From NCBI GenBank assembly GCA_035578175.1, contig JAQMRL010000003.1, forward strand, positions 80,487,969 through 80,551,968: a stretch of 64,000 nt of DNA. Reading direction: 5' to 3'. Position 1 is the stretch's first letter. The number at the start of each line of letters is the position of its first letter. This DNA is from Catonia carolina (Eukaryota > Arthropoda > Insecta > Hemiptera > Achilidae). The notes beneath the pieces were generated by a model. That model was not told the origin of the DNA. It saw only the letters and a program-made list of their open reading frames with translations, and did no database searches. A program made the translations under genes and the position numbers. This document shows positions 49,350-58,745 of the stretch, in pieces.

Positions 49350-49722
49350 AATACTCTAAAATTTGTCACCAATGGTTATATATTACTCCAAACAGAAGCA
49401 GCTACAGTTAGTTAATCATACGCTCACCCAGTTATTAAATCTACGAGGAATTTAATTTTAATGCTTGATCACCGAGAATATTGTTTTTATCTTTGATTTT
49501 TTACAGTACTGTACGCTGAGTGGCACAATTTTCGTTAGTGTCAATAAAATTTATTTAAAGGATGGTGGAGAATTTGAGTGCTTAAAGTGATAAAACTCAC
49601 GAGCTCAAGCTTTTTCCCGTCCTTAAGGACTGAATGAACAAATAGCTTAGAACGGACGAAACGCGGGAGTTAAAAAATATTTCCTGCATTACTGCAGCTG
49701 CTGACATCATTCCCGACTATAT

Positions 49723-50112
49723 GTTGTTTAGGTCATCAGCCGAAAGGCTGGTTTGAACCTGTAGAGATTTACTAAGTAAAACGAGGAGTGAGGTGGTTTA
49801 CAGTTGCCTTCCTCACTGAATGGCAAAATATGCTTATCAGCATGCCGGGCCCTTTGAAAAGCACGTATTTTCCACTCTGCAAATGATACCTTCACTTCAT
49901 TCACCATAGGGTCTGGCTGTAGGCCCTATAATAAAATTCATTACTTTTAGAGGAGATAACTCTGATTAGTGTCTTCTACTTCTCTATCTCTTCTGTTTTT
50001 AAATGATTCAGTCAATTATTTGGCTGACCATGTGATAAGAAAAAGAATTATTTATTTTAGCCTATTTATTTTTTTTTGTCTGTCAAGGGCAGACTATTTT
50101 AGCCTATATTAT
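49723..50112 (-). mobile_element. AAC-tail retroposon copy H
   Basis: This is a minus-strand copy with the GTTGTTTAGGTCATCAGCCG end at 49723. The 5' hairpin region is partly deleted. It is flanked by a 14-bp duplication with one mismatch: attcccgactatat (49709-49722) and attcccgactacat (50113-50126). About 20 bp at the 5' end (50092-50112) do not belong to the family consensus and partly repeat TATTTTAGCCTAT from inside the element. Confidence 0.85.
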
Positions 50113-50532
50113 ATTCCCGACTACATATTAGCTATAAATAACTATTTATGAGAATGTCACAATCGTATTGAACTGATATTATATTTTTGACTAGTATACA
50201 TTAGACACTACAGGTCTACAAGGACAAACTTTTGGCAAAAGAGTTACTATACTACCCACTAGTACATTTTTCCTTGAAAAGCTTTGTCCAAAGTCAAAAT
50301 TACCATTACGATAGCCAACCTCTGTTAGGAGAAAGAATTTCAAGTATAAATTGATGAAAATGTACAAAAAATCAATAATTGTTTTGCTTTTACGGCCTCA
50401 TTGGACCACTTGCATCAAATATAGAAATCCTTCTTGGTTTGGTTTTAGGATTCTTAAGTTTTTCCCAATAATTCTTTATATTTTGGGATCTGATCTGTCT
50501 GATTTTGATCAGGTTTTGATTTTGATTGTTGA

Positions 50533-51010
50533 TCATTGACCACGGAGATCGAGTTTTTCCGACGAATCTTGTGTCTTTATCTTTAAGTAACTTAGCTGTT
50601 CAAATTTTTCTAAAAGAACTTGTTCTACAATGTTCAGTTCTTGCATATTTTGCTTTACTTCGGCAAACCACCTTGGAGGATTTTTCCACGAGTTAATTAT
50701 AGAAATGAGTTGTTTAGTTACTCGATTGCCCGGTATTTTAAGGAATCGCCCGAAGAAAGAAATTCGTTTCGTCCGCATGATATCAGTAATTGGCTCGATT
50801 TCATAGTAGAATTCAGAATTAGATATTAAAATCCAGATATCGTTGAGATTCCGTTTTTTGTTTATGCAAGTCCTAAGGATTCTTCTTTCTATCCCAAGAA
50901 TATCTCTCATTCTCGTTTTAGTTTTGAAATTAGAAATAGTTTCTCAGCAATATGTGGCTTCGATTTGTACTAGAAGGGTTTAACTAAAAGGGTTTGTACT
51001 AAAATAAGGG
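50533..51010 (-). pseudogene. LINE ORF2 C-terminal relic (family L-a)
   Basis: A 125-codon minus-strand frame (50910-50533) reads MRDILGIERRILRTCINKKR, PITDIMRTKRISFFGRFLKI and PPRWFAEVKQNMQELNIVEQ. Upstream, past a stop, is QIEATYC.ETISNFKTKTR. It is closely related to the 1141-1690 and 45922-46340 relics. The RT core is absent. Confidence 0.7.
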
Positions 51011-51659
51011 ATTTTTTCAAATAAAACTAAATTGTTAGAACTATCTAGTTCGTATATTGTTGGTGTATGAAGCTTTGATTTTTAAATAGTTCGGTCAAAA
51101 GATCGAAAGTAAACGGGATAGAAACTTTTCAAAACAAATGTTTACGTTTAATTACATACCTTTAATTCTTACTACGTACGAAATTCGATCATATATCGAG
51201 ATCTCAACCACTCGTTTCCATTCAAAATTAATAAATCCCACGAATCCAAAGATACAAACATTGTCACACCCACACATACAACAAAATCCACAAAGAAAAA
51301 TATACTGGAATAGGGAACTTATATGAAACAGCAACGAGAGTTTGGTATTGGGGGATTTCCTTGATCAAAACGAAAACAGGACATTAAACAATTTCATCAT
51401 AAATTTTACTAGTTATATAACTTAAATATACAGTTGTAGTTGTCACTAACAAAGACAAAAAATAGGTTAAATTAAATAATTTATGAGATATTATAATAGA
51501 TGACTAATTAAACATTTAACAATCTAAACTAGTAAAATGGAATCAAATTTCTACTTTTTTTGACTGGATTGACGAATTGGAAAATTTAATGGCTCGGCTT
51601 CAATATCCGGTTTAAAACACATATTAGGCTAAGTTTAATACTATAGGTACCTTACCTCA
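51011..51659. other. AT-rich non-coding
   Basis: No gene was recognised. It ends at the target duplication of the Jockey element. Confidence 0.5.
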
Positions 51660-51854
51660 ACGTAATGTTTTTTAACGTTAATTTTATTTAGAAACTATAC
51701 AGTACAGTATAACCATCCAAAAGCTTAACTAAATTTTGAAAAAAACAAATGACTTGATAAATAAACAGAAATATTTTTTTAAAGAATACATCCCAGTGGA
51801 TAATTCAAAAGTATAGTGGATTTCAAAAAATAAGTTAATAAAAATATAGAACAA

Positions 51855-54506
51855 TTAGATCAATAGATCTCTACTCCATTTTCTTCGTAGGCGTCGGTGT
51901 GGTAAGTTTCGTCTTGACATTTGCTGTATTAGGGGATTGATGTGATCTGTTAATTTTCTGTTAAATTTGGAATATTTTATTTTAGCAGTTTCTGTTACAA
52001 AAGGGATTTTCAAATCGGAATGCAATGTTAAATTTGTTACGTAATATGGGGCGTTCGTTATCATCCGAAGTATTTTTGACTGATGAGTTTGAATTTTTTG
52101 AATGTGAGTTTTCTTTGCGGTCCCAAAAATTTCAATACCGTAATTCCATATCGGTCGTAAATAGGCTTTGTATGTTAATAATTTAAATTTTAATGATAGA
52201 GTTGATTTTCTGTTGATGAATTTTGAAAGTAATTTTGTACGGTTATTTAGTTGCAAACGTTTTGTTTTGATATGATATCCCCAAGTCAGTCTACGGTCTA
52301 AATGGAGGCCCAGATATCGAACTTTATTTTCTTGCGGTATCTCATTGTTATCCAGGTAAACAGTTGGACAAGTTCTTCTTCTTAAAATAAAAGTCACTTG
52401 CACAGATTTCAGCGGGTTAACTTTCATTCTCCAGTTTTTGAGCCATGTAGATACCTCATACAAGTGATTTTGGATGTTCATCGAAGTTTCTTCTGGAGAT
52501 TCACTGCTGCATAACAGAACGGTATCATCTGCGTACGCTGCTACTGTCGTGAAGTCATTTTCCGGGAAGTCAGACGTAAATATGGAGTACAAAGCAGGAG
52601 ATAATATGGACCCTTGAGGAACTCCTGCTTCGATATGCCAGATATTAGAATATTCCAAACCTTGGCGCACAACAAAATATCTATCCTCTAAAAATGATCT
52701 CAGAATTCCATAATATGTATCATAAAAAATAGATTTTAATTTATACAAAAGCCCGGGATGCCAAACCTTATCGAACGCCGAACTAATATCCAGAAATACA
52801 GCCGATGTGTATAATTTTTGTTCTAACCCTACAGAAATTAAATCAACCACTCTGTGCAGCTGATGAGTTGTTGAATGCTGCCTTCTGAATCCAAACTGAT
52901 AATTTGGAGTTGTAGCTTCAATTATCGGCGAAAGTCGATCTAACAAAATTCGTTCAAAAAGTTTAGACACGACTGAAAGAAGGCTAATGGGCCGGTAAGA
53001 GCTTACACAGTGAGATGGTTTTTCCGGCTTCTGAAATAAAACAATAGTTGACAATTTCCATTGTAAAGGAAAATGCGCAGTTCTGAGAATAGCATTAAAT
53101 ATGTTTCGTATAAAAATTATCCCTCTTTCTGGTAACTCCTTTAATATCTCTGCAGTTATCAAATCCAGACCTGGTGACTTGTGCAATGGAAGACGTTTAA
53201 TAATACTCTTGACCTCGTTTAAACTCACAGGTTTAGGCGGCAGCGATAGCGTAGTTGGGCACGTTACGAATTCCTGTACATCCCTGTCAAACTCAATGTC
53301 TCCTGTTTGCACATGAGGTTTAAATACGTTGCTGAGATGTTCTCCAAATAAATCAGCTTTTTCTTGGTCAGACTTGGCCCAGGTTTGGTTCTCACGCCGA
53401 AGAGGAGTCGAAACTGGAACTTGCTTTAGAAGTTGCTTTGTTGCTCTCCATAACGAGCCATCTTCTGTGTCCAGGGAATTCAAGCGGCTTTCAAAGCGGT
53501 CGAGTTTAACTGCCCAGATTTCCTTTTTAAGTCTGTTGGATAGCCGATTGACAGTAGATTTATCGTCCGGAAGTCTTGTACGATGCCATCGACGACGTGC
53601 TGCCCGTTTTTGAGTAATTAATTCCCGTATGGATCTGGGATAATGAGGTCCATTGCGTTCATTTTTTGAAACAGTTATTGCAGAATCCCATGCAGCAGAT
53701 TGAATGATAGAGGTAAAATCGTCTATGGCGCATTCTGAATCGTGAGCAGTTTTTAAAGGGACGTGAACATTTAAATTGTTATTTACAAGATTTTGAAATT
53801 TGACCCAATCCATCTTACCGGTTGGCGTTAGCGATGGTAGTTGCTGTTTATAAAGAGTAGCACTTATAGTTAACAGAACCGGAGAATGGTCGGATCTAAA
53901 ATCGTCTAAATTTTCAACCGCATGGTGAAATCGACTTATACCTCGTGTTATAAATATATCTAGTATATCAGGTAGCTTTGTGACGGCAGAAGGCCAATAT
54001 GTCGGCATCCTGGGCGTTATTACTTCAAATCGATTGTAGTCAACTACATTTAGCAGTTGCCTGCCTCGTGGTGTATTGACTCTACATCCCCACTGAGTGT
54101 TCTTCGCATTATAATCACCACCTGCAATAAATGCTGGTCCCAACTCATCGAAAAAATTTTGAAACTCCTCCTCAGTTACTCGAAATCGTGGCGGACAATA
54201 AACTGATGCTACATTAAATTTTAACTGGTTTAGGTATAAAGAAAGTACAGTTGCCTGAAGAAAATTTGTTGGAGGTTCAGTGAAAAGAAAGTCATGTTTT
54301 AAAGTCGCCTTGATGATAATTGCCGTGCCCCCTTGGCTCCGGTCGGCCGGGTGATCAGTCCGGTAAACGATGTAACCGGGAACGTAAAAACGAGAACGTG
54401 AAGTCAAGTGAGACTCCGAAATGAGGGCGATGTCTATTCTTTTCTCATGTAGCACATATTCTAGCTCATTGAAATGTTGTGAAATACCATTAGCATTCCA
54501 CAACAA
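51855..54506 (-). CDS. Jockey ORF2: endonuclease-reverse transcriptase
   Basis: This encodes 883 residues from a Leu codon (TTG) at 54506; the usual length for Jockey ORF2 is about 900. The N-terminal AP-type endonuclease shows WNANG (Asn near 4), ISESHL (Glu near 31), GGDYNAKN (Asp 131) and SDHSPV (His 207). The reverse transcriptase shows SSYRPISLLS (~502), FLDISSAFD (571-579), AGVPQGSILSP (~627) and AYADDTVLL with the catalytic Asp pair at 660-661. The C-terminus ends RRLRRKWSRDLLI, without RNase H. The frame is open upstream only to a TGA at 54524-54522 and has no in-frame ATG before the endonuclease; the nearest ATG (54525-54523) is one base out of frame. This suggests a 1-nt indel, or initiation that does not use an in-frame AUG. 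It acts as a nicking and cDNA-synthesis enzyme on element RNA. Confidence 0.93.
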   Translation of the reverse strand: MLWNANGISQHFNELEYVLHEKRIDIALISESHLTSRSRFYVPGYIVYRTDHPADRSQGGTAIIIKATLKHDFLFTEPPTNFLQATVLSLYLNQLKFNVASVYCPPRFRVTEEEFQNFFDELGPAFIAGGDYNAKNTQWGCRVNTPRGRQLLNVVDYNRFEVITPRMPTYWPSAVTKLPDILDIFITRGISRFHHAVENLDDFRSDHSPVLLTISATLYKQQLPSLTPTGKMDWVKFQNLVNNNLNVHVPLKTAHDSECAIDDFTSIIQSAAWDSAITVSKNERNGPHYPRSIRELITQKRAARRRWHRTRLPDDKSTVNRLSNRLKKEIWAVKLDRFESRLNSLDTEDGSLWRATKQLLKQVPVSTPLRRENQTWAKSDQEKADLFGEHLSNVFKPHVQTGDIEFDRDVQEFVTCPTTLSLPPKPVSLNEVKSIIKRLPLHKSPGLDLITAEILKELPERGIIFIRNIFNAILRTAHFPLQWKLSTIVLFQKPEKPSHCVSSYRPISLLSVVSKLFERILLDRLSPIIEATTPNYQFGFRRQHSTTHQLHRVVDLISVGLEQKLYTSAVFLDISSAFDKVWHPGLLYKLKSIFYDTYYGILRSFLEDRYFVVRQGLEYSNIWHIEAGVPQGSILSPALYSIFTSDFPENDFTTVAAYADDTVLLCSSESPEETSMNIQNHLYEVSTWLKNWRMKVNPLKSVQVTFILRRRTCPTVYLDNNEIPQENKVRYLGLHLDRRLTWGYHIKTKRLQLNNRTKLLSKFINRKSTLSLKFKLLTYKAYLRPIWNYGIEIFGTAKKTHIQKIQTHQSKILRMITNAPYYVTNLTLHSDLKIPFVTETAKIKYSKFNRKLTDHINPLIQQMSRRNLPHRRLRRKWSRDLLI

Positions 54507-54543
54507 GACGACAAGGGAATGTCATATTGTGTTAGATGTCATA

Positions 54544-55851
54544 TTATTTGGCATTATTTTTAGACATTAAGGCTTGTATAAGTTGAGTCATCAACGAAAT
54601 CATTGGAAACAATAGAGTTTTCATTTCCGACAAAAAAGTATTAATTTGACTTGACGGCCCCAACGCAGCATTATATTCCGCAATTTGGGCAGATGAAAAT
54701 ATGGAAGGTGAATGTACCTGTAATAATGGAGTTTGTCCTACTTGAATTTTATTTCGGGTGGATTTTGAAGGCAACGGTGGAAAAGATGAAGAATTAATGT
54801 CAGGTACTGGGTGCCTTTGATTTTTTGAATTTTCTCTTGTTTTATGAAGGGGTGCCCGACGTTTCTGGATTTTTTTGTATATAGCACACCCTTTGTAGTT
54901 AGCCGGGTGAGACTGGGAACAGAGCGCACACGTGGCTGGCGTATCGCGTGGTTTGGTACAACTGGAAGACTCATGATCCCCTGCATAACGCACGCATTTA
55001 GGAGCGTGATTACAATAACGTCTTGTATGTGAATATTGCTGGCACCTTAGACATTGAACTATATGGCGTTTCGGACGCGGCGGCTCAACTTTTATTTTAG
55101 AAAAAAATAAAGACGTTACATCAAATATTTGTTGATTATTTTCTGCCTTCTCTAGGTCTACAAACAACAGCGGCAAATACTGTTTTGTGCGATGGGACAT
55201 AACATTCGATACACTGCGTACTGTATGACCTTTCTCCTTCAGTTCTGAAATTATCAGGCTATGATCCATCGACTGGTGCAACCCACGTATGACTACACTG
55301 AATGGTTTATCTTCAGAAAGCTGATAGCAGTGAAAGTCAGCATTATTTTCTCTCAAATATTTGACACACTTTCTGTAATCATCACCATTGGAAAGGTAAA
55401 CAGTAATACCTTGAGTTGTCGAAGAACATTTGAAACTGTCTCCGACTAACTGTTTTAAAATGTTGCATAACGGAACGTAATTTACGTTTGACTTTAAGAA
55501 AATCGGCGGGGGCCGTTGAATGTTCAACTTAGTTTTATCGCTTTCTGAGTTGTCGTTCGAAATATCAGAAAGTAAGAAATATTTATTACTGACAGGAGTT
55601 TTGTTTTCGTATAAAATTGAATTTTTCGACCGTGGATCATTCGGATGTATTTTTTTAATAGCATTTTCATCAATAGAAACGTCAGTAATTTTACGTTTGT
55701 TTATTACTTGCCTCCATTCCGTGTTATTGGAGCCGTAATTATCTGAATTACTATTTTTGGTTACGTTATCCAAACTCAAACTAGTTTGGATAGTTTGGAC
55801 AGTCTCCATAGTAGGACAAGGGCCGTAACCATCGTTGTTACTCGGTTGCAT
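54544..55851 (-). CDS. Jockey ORF1: Gag-like RNA-binding protein
   Basis: This encodes 435 residues from an ATG preceded by a 219-bp 5' UTR. The N-terminal ~110 residues are polar and low-complexity; residues ~115-260 have the pattern of the RRM/PRE_C2HC-type region of Jockey Gag proteins; then come three zinc knuckles (about 267-320). Knuckle 1 is intact (CX2CX4HX4C, CLRCQQYSHTRRYC). In knuckle 2 the second Cys is Tyr (KCVRYAGDHESSSC). Knuckle 3 is CX2CX3HX6C (CALCSQSHPANYKGC). The protein should coat element RNA and chaperone nucleic acid. ORF2 follows on the same RNA, 22 bp after the stop at the earliest, so it probably depends on reinitiation. Confidence 0.92.
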   Translation of the reverse strand: MQPSNNDGYGPCPTMETVQTIQTSLSLDNVTKNSNSDNYGSNNTEWRQVINKRKITDVSIDENAIKKIHPNDPRSKNSILYENKTPVSNKYFLLSDISNDNSESDKTKLNIQRPPPIFLKSNVNYVPLCNILKQLVGDSFKCSSTTQGITVYLSNGDDYRKCVKYLRENNADFHCYQLSEDKPFSVVIRGLHQSMDHSLIISELKEKGHTVRSVSNVMSHRTKQYLPLLFVDLEKAENNQQIFDVTSLFFSKIKVEPPRPKRHIVQCLRCQQYSHTRRYCNHAPKCVRYAGDHESSSCTKPRDTPATCALCSQSHPANYKGCAIYKKIQKRRAPLHKTRENSKNQRHPVPDINSSSFPPLPSKSTRNKIQVGQTPLLQVHSPSIFSSAQIAEYNAALGPSSQINTFLSEMKTLLFPMISLMTQLIQALMSKNNAK

Positions 55852-56070
55852 AGCAACCTAACCTTAAAGGAACAAATTTATGGTGTTCGTTGTAATTTTC
55901 TTGGAACAGTTTTCAATACAAAGTAAATTAATTCTGAAAAACACTTACAATGAAACTGAAGACCAGACGATATTATTTTTACGAAAATGTTCAATAATTC
56001 AGTACATTTAACATAAAAAATGACCAGCACAAAAACACAACAAACATCAGCTGTAGTAATTTTTCCTCCT
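55852..56070 (-). promoter_or_regulatory. Jockey 5' UTR / internal promoter region
   Basis: 219 bp lie between the right target duplication and the ORF1 ATG. Full-length Jockey elements carry an internal pol II promoter at the 5' end, so transcription would start near 56070. No TATA box is apparent, as expected for the family. Confidence 0.6.
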
Positions 56071-56172
56071 ACGTAATGTTAATAATTTAAACTAAACAAA
56101 GTATAAGGAAACTATTTTTTTATTTTAACTACGATGTAATCAAAGAAAAACTTTATTAATCTAGGTATAAGT

Positions 56173-56174
<2 letters not shown>

Positions 56175-56211
<37 letters not shown>
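56175..56211. repeat. (AG)n microsatellite
   Basis: About 18 AG units. Apparent Leu-Ser coding frames on the opposite strand are artefacts of this repeat. Confidence 0.95.
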
Positions 56212-56213
<2 letters not shown>

Positions 56214-57021
56214 TTGTGTATGCAAAGTATAAGTAATGAATGTTAGTAGAAGTAGTGTTAGTGCAGGAGTATGATGTATAATGTAACTCATGTACAAGAA
56301 ATACACTAGACTGTGGTTTGGAGAGGGTATGTGGTTGGACATAGCTGGGTTATCAGATAAGAAGAGTGGCTAGTAATGCCTGGGGGATTTGCAAAGTACA
56401 TGAAGCTTCTCCGTATGATTTATGAAGACAACGTTCGGTAAGGCCGTGTACATTGTACCAGCGGGGGTGATACAAAGAGGGATGGGTGGGTTATTAATTA
56501 ACAAGCCGGCACAATGGCGCCGGGATTTCAGCACAAGAAGAGCAAGAAAGAGAGAGAGAATCAGAGCGCGAGAGAAAGCGAGACGGAAAGATGGTCGCGT
56601 TAAGAATGTATTAGACCGTTCTGATGAAACTGCAGCCAAAATTAACCAGGGATTAAGCAGAATTAAACATACATAAACTTACAACAATAAACACTGCTCG
56701 GTGACTAGTCGTAATTCTTGTAGATCTGACCCTATAGGGCTCCCGGTTTACTTCTATTGTTTATAAAGATAACCCAACAATTTTATCAACCGTCCATATA
56801 ACAAGTTCATGTTCTTATACCTACATTGAATCTCATTTTCCTAATTAATAACTTCTAACATATTTATGTCAACGACAAAAAATCAAAACCAAAAAGAAGA
56901 AATATGTGAACTATTTAAAGTTACTTTTAAAAATTTTTTTCAAATAATGACAAAAATAATTACGGATTAATTCTAATAGAAAACAATTAAAAATAAACGG
57001 TTATCTTACTTTTATATTTAT
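56212..57021. other. non-coding, GC-richer at 56340-56660
   Basis: 56340-56660 is GC- and purine-rich (GAGAGAG, GCGCGAGAG). Open frames on both strands have no recognisable domain. It is possibly a regulatory or unrecognised repeat segment. The rest is AT-rich. Confidence 0.35.
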
Positions 57022-57032
57022 ATATATAGCTA

Positions 57033-57427
57033 GTGCCCGTAACAGACAGGTGGAGTATCAAATTATTTACACTCATTCTGTTCGTTGCATGGCTAAAATA
57101 AATAATTCTGTTTCTTATCACATGGTCAGCCAATTAAATGACTAAATCATTTAAGAACAGAAGAGGTAGCGGTGTAAAATACACTTATCAGAATTATCTC
57201 CTCTGAAAGTAATGAATTTCATTATACAGCCAACCCTGTGGTGAATGAAGTGAAGGTGTCATTTGCAGAGTGGAAAATTTGTGCTTTTCAGAGGGCTCGG
57301 CATGCTGATAAGCATACTTTTCCACTCAGCGAGAAAGGCAATGGTAAACCACCTCACTCCTTCTTTTTACTTAGTAAAACCTGTAAAGGTTCAAACCAGC
57401 CTTTCGGCTGATGACCTAAACAACAAC
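57033..57427 (+). mobile_element. AAC-tail retroposon copy I
   Basis: This is a full-length copy with GTGCCCGTAACAGACAGGTGG at the start and GACCTAAACAACAAC at the end. It is flanked by an 11-bp duplication with one mismatch: atatatagcta (57022-57032) and atgtatagcta (57428-57438). The 3' half of the shared small frame (FYLVKP...QTSLSADDLNNN) is open. Confidence 0.85.
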
Positions 57428-57895
57428 ATGTATAGCTATACAGGGTGATTCAAAACTATACAGCAATCTCTTGGGATCTCTTTCTATAGCTAAAAATAAG
57501 AAAAAGAGTTCATATAAACATGTGCCTGAAAACGCTTAGTTAGCGAGTTACGGCTACTGAAAAAGTTTACCTAGAACTCTGTACCCTCGGTGAAGTAAGG
57601 CCGTATAAAAATGTTAAAAGTAGTTACAAAGATACAAATACGATTGTTTCTTATGTTTTTTAATCTGAAAAATTGAATAAAATTGGTTTCAGAGCTGTAA
57701 ATGCAATACTTTAAGAGATATCTTACATTAAACACAAGAATTGGTGCAAAGAAATAACACATTTTTGTATTTAACGTAAGATTACTTCCATAAATGGTAA
57801 ATAAAGGTGTATTTTTTCTTAAATAAATTTGTAGAAAATTTAATTCTGAAAAGATTCATATGAAATACTCAGGAAAAAATGAATAATAGATATTG

Positions 57896-58090
57896 AAATT
57901 TCGCTTTATTTAAAATCAAAACAGACGCACATAAAACGCACTGCATAAAATATTAACTAATATGTAGGTTGGGAGTAACAGCTGATAATGATAAGCTGTT
58001 ACTCCCAACCTAGATATTAGTTAATATTTTATGCAGTTAAGAATGTGCGTTTTATGTGCGTCTGTTTTGATTTTAAATAAAGCGAAATTT
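57896..58090. repeat. 195-bp near-perfect palindrome
   Basis: Arms of about 88-97 bp (57896-57983 and 57994-58090) are almost exact inverse complements around a 10-nt loop, GATAATGATA. The right arm has about 9-10 extra bases near 58036. Both arms contain AAATCAAAACAGACGCACAT, AATATTAACTAATAT and TTGGGAGTAACAGCT in matching orientation. No target duplication or terminal motif identifies a transposon. A transcript would form a long hairpin. Confidence 0.9.
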
Positions 58091-58559
58091 ATTTTGGTTG
58101 TTCGATTTACAATACTCTTTTGCAGCTTTCTCAAGATCTCGGGTCTTTTCCGTTTTCTGTATGCCACTATCAAATTAGAATTCCGTGAAGGTTACACACT
58201 TGTTCATTTCTTCCACTCTCTGCCTTACTGAATTTTCTTACTGAGACAGACACACTCACGCACGCGTACACACGTCCTTCCAGTCCTAGTAATTATATAT
58301 GTTACACGTTCTGTTGTTTTATTTCTCATTTCGATTGTTTTATTTTGCTATTACTACGTTACTATTACGTTACATTTTTTCATTATTTACATTGGAAAGA
58401 GAATTATTTATATTGGATGAGTGTTTCACAAAGACTGTTTTAGTTGTTACATCTTCTGGGATTATGCAATAACCACCTTTCCTGATGGAACTCTGCAACA
58501 TCTTCCTCCGTCCGAATATTATTAAGTAACTCTACAAAATTCACAGTAGACTGTGTAGT
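58091..58559. other. non-coding
   Basis: No gene or repeat was recognised; the sequence is moderately AT-rich. Confidence 0.45.
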
Positions 58560-58562
58560 ACT

Positions 58563-58745
58563 AACTGTGAAATGGGAGTGGAATTGAAATGCAGTAGTAT
58601 TGCTAGTCAGATTGATGCAAGAGTAGGAGAAGTGTACAATCCTTCAGGGAATGCGGATTTGATAATGGCATACAGAAAACGGAAAAGACACAAGATCTCC
58701 CTTACAAAGAGTTGCCTGACGTTCATTACTTGAAATTCCACAAAA
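58563..58745 (+). other. unrecognised open stretch with coding-like composition
   Basis: About 55 codons are open in one frame (NCEMGVELKCSSIASQIDAR, then NPSGNADLIMAYRKRKRHK) with balanced base use unlike the AT-rich flanks. There is no recognisable domain, no clear start and no clear splice sites. It may be a transposon remnant or an exon fragment. Confidence 0.25.

Larger units (their letters stand above)
51670..56070 (-). mobile_element. full-length Jockey-clade LINE
   Basis: This 4.4-kb element lies on the minus strand and is flanked by a perfect 10-bp target duplication, acgtaatgtt, at 51660-51669 and 56071-56080. Order on the minus strand: 5' UTR (56070-55852), ORF1 (55851-54544), a 22-bp gap plus a short open run, ORF2 (to 51855), a ~185-bp 3' UTR and an A-rich tail (AAATAAAATTAACGTTAAAA). 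The endonuclease and RT motifs and the lack of RNase H fit the Jockey clade. The perfect duplication and long open frames indicate a recent insertion, but two lesions (see ORF1 and ORF2) may make it non-autonomous. It would mobilise itself and possibly short retroposons by target-primed reverse transcription. Confidence 0.93.

Noticed and set aside
53101..53613. Plus-strand open frames inside the Jockey ORF2
   Set aside because: Antisense shadows of a clearly coding minus-strand frame.
56112..56342. Minus-strand frame with a Leu-Ser repeat
   Set aside because: Produced by the (AG)n microsatellite.
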